The notes under the pieces: model-generated | Seen by the model: only the letters and a program-made list of their open reading frames with translations | Told to the model about the DNA's origin: nothing | The model's database searches: none | Position numbers and translations under genes: made by a program | Shown: positions 30,338 through 42,300 of the stretch, one piece after another | How the letters are laid out: each line of letters opens with the position of its first letter | How positions within the stretch are numbered: the first letter of the stretch is position 1 | Source of the DNA: Hippopus hippopus | Lineage: Eukaryota > Mollusca > Bivalvia > Cardiida > Cardiidae | Length of the DNA: 64,000 bases | Direction: 5' to 3' | Assembly: GCA_946811185.2 (NCBI GenBank) | Contig: OX328099.1 | Span: 14,101,859-14,165,858 of the forward strand

Positions 30338-33300
30338 CTGAAAACAAATATAAAAGATAAAGTTTAGATTAAATTAACCCTTTATCAAATGATTCTGTAT
30401 TTTTTCGATGCTAGGGAAAAAGGCTTTTTTAAAAACATTGTTGAAAAAGGAGAAAATGCTGGTGACTACAATTCCTTCTTTCCCTACAATCGTTTTAAAA
30501 GCAGTATCCTTTCATGGTGTAAAAACAGAGGATTGTTTGGTAAAGGGTTAAGATACCCACAGCCTGGTAGCTCAATCAGTAATGTACATAATGTACAATA
30601 GGCTAGGAACCCAGTGGTCACAAGTTCAAATCCTATCTTAGCCAAGCTCTTTTCTGTGATTGATGATAATGCAAAATGATTCACTCCTCTCTCATCACTA
30701 ACATTGCTTAGAAGGCATTTTTGTAGAAAGCAGCTGGTGGCCTGGAAAGAGTGGTGTGCAAAGCATTGGGAAAAGAAACTCCAGGAAAGGCATGTACAGG
30801 TGCACTGGCCATAAAGATACAACAGAAATACATGTAATGTTTGAACTTTGAAAGGGTGTTAAACGTCAAACACCACACAATACCTTAAGATACACCACTA
30901 CCTAGGACAAGTGATGGGGACTCAAAGTTGAAAAGAAGGAAAATGCCTATAAGAATTATATTGAAAACATGATGGGGGAAAAGGAGCTCTTTTAAAATAT
31001 TCTGTACTGATAGTAAATATAAATACCTTTTGGCGCCTCTTCAATCTTCACTTTGACATATAAGGTCCGTGGTTCTGGAGCTACAGATCGCTTGCGTCTT
31101 GCATTTGACAAACAGTACTGGAACAAAAGAATCCTTTTCTTAACTCATTATTACACAATTCGAGTTTTAACAACCCTGAGGGAGAACCTTTTGAAAACAT
31201 TGTGGGAAAAGAAGAAAATACTGTTAACTATATATAGTTTTTCTACTATATCAAAGAAAAATTCCATCATTTGAGCCAAATTGAAATTGTGGTATGCAAA
31301 TGCATTCAATTTTGACAAATTTAAATTTTTCTTGTGAGGTTAATTAAGAGTTGTCAACATCTCTCTTCTAAGCACAAATTCTTAGAAAAATCAATGTTCA
31401 TTGTAATCAATTGATTTTATTTGATGAATTCTACCTTTCTTTTTCCTCACAATTCTTTAACAAACATTAAATTTTAGACCTCTCCAAATTCAAAGCATTT
31501 GCAGATGACATTTCAAATGTTGCTCCAATAATGGGATGTATCTTGCAAAGGCAGACAAAAAACCTGGTTCCAGCAATTTTAGGATAAACTATTTGCTTAC
31601 GTCAATGCATCGTTGATCTACCTCATACACTCCAGAACAAAAATCAACATATGTAGCAAACCAGAGCTCGTCGCTGTTTGTCCCAAATCGATAACACTTT
31701 CCAGCTCCTGTTCGATATACAGCCTGTGCCTGGATAGATGAATTGTCTCTTATAAATGAACTGGAAAATTCGAGACTATTTGATTGTATACATCTGAAAA
31801 AAAAAACAGAGCACAGCATGACGTTGAGGGTGTCAAGGTTCAGCTTAAGTTGCTTATTCATTTATTGCTTCACCAGACAACAAAGCTTTTGACTTGTCCA
31901 AATTAAAAGCATTTGCAAACAACAAATTAAACGTGGTGCAAATGTTAAGATTTCTGTTTTAGAAAGGCTTTTGAAAACACTTTGTAAAAATCTGAAGTCA
32001 CAAATCGAGCATGACAGTATCAAAAATACTTTAAGGGCTACCTGCCCATTTGGTTAGGGTTTCCTTTAATCCTTTACCAAATGACAAAAATTTTGGACTG
32101 GATTGAATTGAAAACATTTGCAGACAACATATTAAATATTGCTGAAATGATGATTTCTATCTTTGATAGGGTAGAAAACATTGTGGGAAAAGGAGAAAAT
32201 GCTGGTCGGCAGCATTTTCTCCTTTTCCCATAATGTTTTCAAAAGCCTTTTTTTTTTCAGAGTCATTTAAAAAATCTGGAATGTGTGGTAAAAAGGTTAA
32301 AGAAATTAACAACTAGCCTGAATCTGAAGCAAATATCTTTAGTAATGACAGAGATATCAGAAAATATCAAAGGTATTCACATAACAACATAGACAATGCC
32401 AGGGCTATGACAATACCTTGATGTTTTCTTCCTAAAATAGCCACAGCTAAAGATGAATAGCCTCATGACAATTCATAAGATTAAAGAAAACAATCGGAAT
32501 TTTCGCTTCACTCGTACTTGGATTACACATTCGTTTTTATCCTTTACCAGATAACAAAGTTTTAGGCTTGACCAATTCGAAAGCATTTGCAGACAATATA
32601 ATGATGGGCAATGCTCTGGCAAAAGGGGTTTGATGCCTCTGTGATGCATTCATACCAAGCGAATTTTTACATAATTATGGATTCATAAAATCATGAGGTT
32701 ACATGGTTCTTGGTCTTGCAGAAAGTTTACAAATAACAAAAATGTTTGACCCAGGTAAATCTGCCAGGACTAAGCAGGCTGACATGGGTCAAAACTTTTT
32801 GCAGATGCATTAAACCCCCATTTCACAGAGGACAGTTCATATACAGTGTGGCTCAAATGATGAAAATTGTACTTGAACATGTTTTCTAATGTTTCTATGA
32901 CAAATAATATCATTTGCACATTATATAATTTGTCATCTGCAACTGGTTATAATCTGGATAAGTCTAAAATGTTGCCATCTGGTAAAGAGCTAATCTGAGC
33001 AAAGCTAGAGAATGAGTTTTTCAAGAGTTGCTGTTTTGTGCTTGTTCTCTGTGGAAAGTAAGTAACATGCATTGTGTCTAATGCTTGAATGTGTGACCAA
33101 ATGCACTCACATACTACAGATCAAATAAAGGAAAAAATATTGACAAGCCAAGGATTTGATCTCACCACCCACATGAATAATAGGCCTCATTGGGTAAATC
33201 TAAAATTGTTTCCTTTGGTAAAGATTTAAGTATTAACTACGACCATTCTTACCCATCATTTCCAATCAATGGATAACTAGTACCGGAGGACAGGATAGAT

Positions 33301-36300
33301 GCACTGTCTGGTCCGTACACTGTGTTATACATGAATACTCCCCACGGGGTAAGAAAATCTGAAAGAACAAGTTGCAACTCATCACCATCTTAGTAACAGA
33401 AACAAAGTAGCAAAAATATGAATTTGCTGAACAGATCCCATGCGGTAAGAAAATCTGAAAGAAAAGGTTGCAGTAAGTTGAATAAGTTGTTTTGGTTTAC
33501 ATCCTGTTAACCCATCGGCTGCTAGGCATGACTCAAAGACCGTTTGCTGACAGTGTACATCAAGATCACACTGCACAGAATGTGCAGTCTGATCTTGGAT
33601 CTACACTGTCTGATAAGGAGATGGCTTTCCACCAAAAATAAGTCTGAAATAACCATATTAAGGTTTTAACTATCAGCTTTCAAGTTTCATATAATTTTAT
33701 ATAGCAGGTTACGGGCAAATACTTTGTGCCATGGGTAACAACAGGAACTTTTGCAGACAGCACAGATCAAGATCAGAATCATGCACAGAACATGCAGTTT
33801 GGTGCTGTAGTTGCCTTTAGATATAACTGTCCGGAGCATGTTTGACTCCAGGCCAAAGTGCTACTTAACCCTTTACCATACAATCCCGACCTTTAATGAC
33901 CACAAGAAAAAGGACTTTTGAAAACATTAAGGGAAAAGGAGAAAATGCTGGTAATTTAACCAGCATTTTCTCCTTTTCCCACAATGTTTTCCATTTTTCA
34001 AAGACAAATTTCATCATCTGTGCAAAGTTTATTTTGTCGTCTGCAAATGCGTCCAATTTGGACCAGTTTAAAATTTTGTCATTTGGTTAAGAGTTGAATT
34101 GATCAGGGGCAGAGCTTTGTCAAATATAGTTTGAGTGTTACTGTCCAGACAGCAATTCAGTTTATGGTCTCTAGATACCTGTCAATGGAGTTGGCCGGTC
34201 CATAACAACTTGAAGAATCAAGTCTTCTCCAATGTTACAGGTTGAGGCCACAGAGAAACCATCACTGGCGCTGCTGTCTTCTTTCAATACTTCCAGTCTC
34301 AAACCTGGCAGGATAGGGTCAAGATCTACATCCAAGTTGGGTCTGAAAGTAAAAATAAACATTACACTCCAAGATAATGTATTGCAGCTAAAAGTTTCAA
34401 CAATGCAAACATGTGATAGAAATAAACTTTTGCCCTGCACAGAACAATCCCAAGTTTTAATGACATGGAAGAAGAAAACTGTTGAAAACGTTGTGGGAAT
34501 AGGAAAAAAATGCTGGTAGCCAACACTGTCTCCTTTATCCTAAATGTTTTCTTCCTTTTGTATCACAAATGCCATCATTTGATCTACATCTAATTTGTTG
34601 TCAGCCACTGCTTCCAATTTGGACAAGCCCAATATCGTGTTGTTATGTAAAGAGTTACCAAAAATGTCTTGTCAGTCCAAATCTATAAATTTGTATCAGA
34701 AAGAAATGCATGGATATCTTATATCAAAACTATCACAAGTATTGAAAGTGTGTACAGACCACATATTAAATGTGGCTCAAATGATGGATATTTTCTTCGA
34801 AGAGTAGAAAACATTGCTGCAAAAGAAGAAAATGCTACTGTTGCAATCATTTCCTCTTTTACCAACTTTGTTTTAAAAAAAAATTCCACCTCAGGATCAT
34901 TGAAACATTAACTATTCCATATTGAAAGCATGTACAAACCACAAACCAACTGTGGCTCATAGAATGGATATTGTGTTTAATCCTTTCACTACTGGATAAA
35001 TAAACTGCATTTACTCAAAGGTTGCAATACAGTTTAGCTATAAAATCAAGAGACAGGTCTGTCACAATCTGGAACAAGCAATTTCGTTGAAATGATATCC
35101 CCTGCCGAAAAAGACCTTTTTTGATACAAACATATTAGAGGTATTGTGTGTTGCATGTACATGTGGCCTTTTTGTAAATGGTCCATGATAAAATTACACA
35201 TTAAGCCCACTTTTTCCATGGCACAGCATTTCATTGAATAAAAAATATATAAGCTGTCCATAATGAGATTATACATGAAGTCCCCTTTTACCATAACATG
35301 GCATTTCATTAAATGAAAACAAATAATGAAAATATACATCAAGCCCCCTTTTTCCATGACACGTCATTATATATAGAAGAAAACTGTATCAACGGACTAT
35401 CCTAAGGAAGACATGCATGAAGTTTCATAAATGTTCGTCAAGGACTTTAGAAGATATCTGTCCAGGCGGACGGATGGGCGAACTGACTGTTATTGGTCCA
35501 TAATAGGATTATACATTTAGCCCCCTTTTTTCATGACATGGCATTTCATGAAATAAAAACAAATAACTATTGTCTGTGGCTTCATAAAGATGAAGTTTAA
35601 TTACATTTTGTCCTGTAGTCAGTGATATTGGTCTATAATGAAAATATACGTCAAGCCCCCTTTTTCCATGGAACGAAATATAATGAAAAAAGGTAAAATA
35701 ATGATATTGGCGGACTATCACAAGGAACACACGTATGAAGTTTCATCAATTTTTGTAAAGGATTTTGAGTTAAAGAGATATTGATCCATAATGGAAATAT
35801 ACATGAAACCCCCTTTTTCTGTGACAGTACATTGAATATCAAAAAAGCAAAAAAAAAAATCAGTATCGGAGGACATCATAAGGAACACCTGTATGAATTT
35901 CCATTAGTTTTTGTCTAGGATTTAGAAGATATCTGTCCGGAAAAACGGACAAAGAGATGGTCATTGGTCCATGATGAAATTATACATTTAGCCCCCTTTT
36001 TTCATGATGTGGCATTTCATGAAATAGAAACAAATAACTATTGTCTGTGGCTTGTGATAAACAATATAAAAGTGAGGTTTCATAACATTTTATTCTGCAG
36101 TTAAAGAGATCCTGGTCCATGATGAAAATATACATCAAGCCCCCTTTTTCCATGACATGGCATTAAAAAAGCGTACATAATTTGGTATTGCATGGTCAAT
36201 CTGGGTGAAAGTTTTTGTCCTGCATTTCCAAATGGTGGTTGATAGATGTGACAAGTTCGATGTAAAGATAAGGCTCAAAACATCAAAAATTTACTCAACC

Positions 36301-39300
36301 GGGTAACTTAAAATCGCTCCCAGTCGGCCATTTTGAATTGAATCAAAAAATAAAAAAAATAAAGTGTCTCGGCAGAATGGGTTATTGTACACACATATAA
36401 AGTTTCACGAAATTCCGTCCAATGATATTGGAGATATTATCCCGGATGGACACATGGACGGACGGACAGACGGAGGGACAGAAGGACGGACAATGCTAAA
36501 ACTATATCCCTCTGCCTTCGGTGGGGGATAATAATAAAGTAGTGGACAGTGCAGATCAGAGATCAGACTCCATGTTCTGTGCAGTTTGATCTTGATCCAC
36601 ACTGTCAACAAAAGCTTCTGGTGTTGTCTTTTGTATGTAAAGATTTAAACTTGTAGAAAACATTGTGGGGAAAGGAGAAAATGCTGGTCACCACTATTTT
36701 GTCTTTTACCCAGAGTGTTTTCAAAAGACCATCTCCTAGGGCTTGTTAAAACACAGGATTACTTGGGTTAAGGTTTAAGTGAAACCATGAGCTTAAAACT
36801 TATTGGTACGCTTATTAGCCACAAATCTTCCATTAATTTCATATAGGGCAGAAATAATTTTTGTTTTTTGCATCAGTTGAAAACATTGTGGAAAAAGTGG
36901 AAAATGCTAGTACCCAGCATTTTCTCCTTTCCCAACAATATTCTATGCCCTTTATTTAGTCATCTACCAATGTTGTCAATCTGGACAAGTCTAAATCTTA
37001 GCTGTTTGGTAAATTTTTAAAACTTACACCGGATAATGAAAAAGGAAAAGAAAAATAATACATACGACAAGACTTCTACATCTGTTGTAATAAAGGTGTT
37101 GGTCGCAGACAGTTCAATGCAGTGCCACATATAGTTGGCATCACCCAGTTTGATAAAACCAGCCGACTGCCTCAGGGCTATTATCAGCTGAAAAGCCTGC
37201 AAAGTAAATCACATCACACATTAACCCTTTAACAAACAGGGCCCTAAAGAAGAGGGCTTTAGAAAACATTGTGGAAAAAAGAGAAAATGCTGGTAGACAG
37301 TATTTTCTCCTTTTCCCACAATTTTTTCTACCTTTCCAAATACAAATTTCAACTTTTTGTGTCATATCTATTTCGTCTTCTGCAAGTGCTTCCTACATAA
37401 TTATGTAAATAGATAAATTCATTTTTTTTTTCATCTTGGAAAGGTTCAAAATCTTCATTTAAATGAGCATGATACTTTATTATAATTACAGTCTGTATCC
37501 TGTAAAAAACAGCAAGTGCTCATTTTAACTAAATGCTCTGTGAAAAGGGGTTTAATGCAGCTGCGAAGAGTACCAACCCATGTCAGCCAGTGCATTCTGC
37601 ACATTCTGACATGGGCCAAAAGTTTTACTGCTGGTACATTTTCTTCCACCAGATTCATTTGGTTGCTAGAAAAAGTAGATTTTATGGATCCATAATAATG
37701 TGACAACTTGCTTATTATAATTTGTATCAAAGGTGCATTAATCATCCTTTTCCCAGAACACAGCTCATATACATGTAATTACAATGATGCATGAACCAGT
37801 TAACTCTTTACCAGGTGACAAAATTTTTCACTTGTTCAAATTTGAAACATTTGTAGAAATCAAATGATGAAATATGTCTTTGAAAGAGCAGAAAACATTG
37901 TGGAAAGGGGTAAAGTGCTAGTTACCAGCATTTTCTCCATTTCTAAAATGTTTGAATAAGTCTTTATCGTTATGGTTGTTAAAACTCTGGAATGTTTGAT
38001 AAGAGATTAAGTCTTTACCAAACGACAAAATTCTAGACTGGTCCAAATTGAAAGCACATGCAGACGACAAAATAAACGTAACTCAAAAATTGAAATTTGT
38101 TTCCAACAGGGTAGAAAATACATTGTGGGAAAAGGAGAAAATGCTGGTTACCAGCATTTTCTCCTTTTCCCACAATGTTTTCAAAAGGCTTCTTTCTTGG
38201 GGTCGTAAAAACCAGGGACTGTTTGGTAAAGAGTTAATCAAACTGATTTCATTTAATGCCATTAGAAATATATTTGAATCAGAAAAAATTATGAATACCA
38301 ACCCTTTGTCCTTGTAAAGTGGTCTGCAAAACAAAGGAGAATGTAATGTTAGAATACAGCGTTAGACAGCTTTCTTGTTTTTCAAAGCTTTAGAAAATCT
38401 CACTAGTAATAATGAAAAGCAAATACCTTTAGAACATTAACTTAAAATGCGGCCACCTAAGTGCTTCTTTAAATATAAAACTATCATTAAGACGACTCGA
38501 TTAATGTCATGATACAGTCATGTACATTGAACGACTAGTGGCTCAGTATATATCATATATACATTATCCAAATACATGTATACCATTATATGTTTTAAAA
38601 CAAAGAAATTAAGAGAAACTCAAAGAAAATCTCACTTTATTTCATTTGGGATAAGGAAATTAACTTTTTACATAAAGATTCAGATTTAACATACATATAT
38701 ATGTGACAAAATTGTGTCACAGGAAGAAATTGCCACATTGACTTTTTAGACAGCTAAAGTGTGAAAAGTTGATTTTAAAAAACACATTCAAACTTGTATT
38801 AATCCTTTACTAAACAATCCTGTGAGTTTACAAACCTAAAGAAGAAGGCTTTTGAAAACAATTAGAGAAAAAGAGAAAATGCTGGTTACCAGCATTTCCT
38901 CCTTTTCTCACAATATTTTCTATCCTTTTAGGAATAAATCCAATAATTTGAGCAATTCAATTTGTTGTCTGCAAATGCTTCCAACTTGGACAAGTTCAAA
39001 ATTTTCTTGTCTGGAAAAGAGTTAAGCAGCTTGTGCCTAAGGGACACTCAAAATGAGGTTGCTTATGACAGGTGCTTGCTTATGACAGGTACATTTGAAT
39101 GAGCCATGCTCTGTGAAAAGGGAGTTAATGCATCTGCAACAGGTATCGACCCATGTCAGCTTTTGTAGTCCGTGCAGGCTGACATGCATTAAGCCCCTTT
39201 TTGCCAGAGCACAGCTCAAACATATTTGCCTTTTCTGGTAACTCAATAATGTTTGTTATATGCAGGTTGCTTGCTGAATAAAGGTGGTCTCTAAACCAGG

Positions 39301-42300
39301 TTTTACTGTAATCTCATACCTCTGTGATTCCACACGCATTATCTGTATCAGACACATTATTCAAGTTAACCATGGAGTTGATCGTAAGATATGTCACATT
39401 GTTCCCATGTTCCACGACGGTTTCATTCTTGGAAATGCTACAGGGGGTCCGTTCCAGTAAACCATTGTTTGTTAGGTTGACAATACAACCAAAAACATCA
39501 TCCAACACCTCTCCTTCCGTCAAACGAATGTTAAACTGGCTTCTTAACATGCTTGTATCGCTATTCTTGGAGCAGAGTGGTGGACCAACTGTAAAAATAA
39601 AGATTCATATTCACCAACCATTCTAATTAACCCTTTGCCTAACTATCCTGAATTCAAATGACCCTAAGTACATGTATAAAGACCTTTGAAAACATTGTGA
39701 AAAAAGGAGAAAATGCTCCTTTTTCCACAATGTTTTCTAGCCTGTCGGAGATAAATCAAAGCACTTGAGTCAATTTTAATGTGTCATCTGCAAATGCTTT
39801 GAATCTGAACATGTCTAAAAATTTTTCGTCATGTGTAAAGAGTGTAGGATTGGGAAAGCAAAAGATACTTTTAGCTCTCTATCTAAGATCTGGAAAAGCA
39901 CAGCTATTTGGCTAAGGAACAAAGATAAGATTGTTTATGTTCAATGTGAAATCTGCTCTATGATATTCTACTCTATGCTATGTGATATGGAGACATGGCA
40001 ACACTCCAAAAGCATTGAACATTTAAGCTTCAAGTCTTGGTTATTAGCCTTCCAAGAATCCTGAGAATAAGGAAAATGCAAGTTAGGCCGTCCTGCACTG
40101 ACATGGAGAAGAAACTTTGATACAGAGCTATGGGCAGTTGGGCAATTGTTGGGCAAGACAAAAAAATGGCAGAAGATACAAGCAACTGAAAAACAGTGAT
40201 GAAGGCCCTATGCCAACCTATGGGAGAAGAGGATTTAGTAAGTAAGTAACCATTCTAATTGTTTTGGTATTATTCAAGATCATGCAGTTTGATCTTGATT
40301 TACTCTGTCCAACATTTTGCAAATTCTTGTGAAATCCGACAGGTCAAACAAGTAAGGCATAAGAATTCATATTCTTGAAGCAAGCTAAGCTCTTTTTCCA
40401 TGATGTTTTCTACAACTTTAAAGAAAGAGTCTGTTTCTATAAATATCAGTCCCTCCTGTTACTTATCCCAGTGGTTGGTCCGTCCAAAATTAAATCTTTA
40501 CCACACAATCCAGGGTTTTGACAACCCTGAAACAGAAGGATTTTGAAAACATTGTGGAAAATGAAGAAAATACTTTCTTCATTTCCCACAATTTTTGCTA
40601 CCCTACCAATTACAGAAATCACCATCTAAATTTGTCATCTACAAATGCTTTCAATTAGGTCCAGTCTAAAATTTTGTCTTTTGGTAATTGGTTAACCAAT
40701 AGTGGTAAGTCTCTATCAGAACACAAAATTGTAGACTGATCCAAATTGAAAGCATTTACAATAGACAAATTAACTGTGGCTTGAATTCTAGGATTTGTCT
40801 TCAAAGGGACTGAAAACAGTGTGAGGAAATGGTAAGTGCTGGTAACCAATATTTTTGAAAAGCTCCTGTCTTAAAACCATAAAACATGAGATTGTATGGT
40901 AAAGATTTATAAAACAAACCCAATTCTGCATTTTTTGACAGTGTTTTCCACACCGTTCAAGAAAGACTTAGTTCCTTCAAATATCAGTCCTTTCTGCTAC
41001 TTGCACCGGCATTTGGTTGTTCTAAACTCAACCTATACATTACTATGTTAAGTAAAAAAGAAAGTGATAACTATCTAACCTGTCCATCCAAAGGCTTGGG
41101 CGCTTATCAAGCACTGAAATGCAATAAAAAAACAAAACAGAAAAGTCAATAAACATTCTTAGAAATGATGCAGATTTCATTTGAAAAACATGTAACAAAT
41201 TGACAGCTTTGTTCAAGCAAATGTTTAAAAACAATGTAACAAATGGTTTTAATCTAAGTGTTGATTGTTTTATTTTTTTTCACAACACTTTCAAACTTTA
41301 TTTCCACAATGATTACAAAGAGATATGGATTATATTGTTATATATTGTATGAAACAAATTTTTCTGTGCCTTTATTCTGTAATTAAATATGTTGTGTTTT
41401 TTTCTGACTGCAAAGGTACCTGGACAATGGAGGGGCTTAACTCTGTAAAAAACAACAAAATTCTAGACTCATTTAAATTCAAAGCTGTTGCAACAGACAA
41501 ATTAAATGTGGCTCTAACAATGAAATTTCTGTCTGAAAGGACAGAAAACATTATGGGAAAAGGAGAAGATGCTGGAAACCAGTTGGTGCAAACGACAAAT
41601 ATAAATGTGGCCCAAACAATGAAATTTGTCGCTAAAAAGATAGAAAACATTGTGGGAAAAGGGGAAAATGCTGGTTACCAGCATTTTCTCCTTTTTCCAC
41701 TATGTTTTCAAAAGCCTTCTTCTTCAGGGTCATTAAAACTTGCGATTGTGAGGTAGAGGGTTTACCAGACAATAAAATTTATGATTATCTATTTTTATAT
41801 TCACCGATGAGAAATTAAATGTTAGCTCAATTGACAGGATTTGTCTTTGGAAGTTTGTCTTTGGTAACCAGCATTTTCTCCTTTCCCCAAAATGTTTTCA
41901 AAAGCCTTCTTCATAAGGTTCATTAAAACTCAGGATTTTTCAATAATGAGTTGACCCACTATGACACAAGAACCAATGTTAATGCCCGTGAAGTATGGAG
42001 CTTTTTAATAAGCCATTTCTCTGAAAATGTTTTTATGTTTTCCACATCACAAAAGACATCTTCCTTTTATTCACTATTCCTTATGAAATTCCTATCAAAT
42101 TCATACTCAAGATCAGACTGTAGATATGTAGTCAGATCATAGCCTTCATTGTCTGCTTTGCTGAGAAAGGAGCCTTCTGTAAACATGTTGGAAAAGGAGA
42201 AATGCTGGTAACCAGTATTTTGTCTTTTACCTACAATGTTTTCTACCCTTCCAAAGGGGAATTTCTCATTTAGAGCCACAATTTTGTCGTCTGCAAAAGC

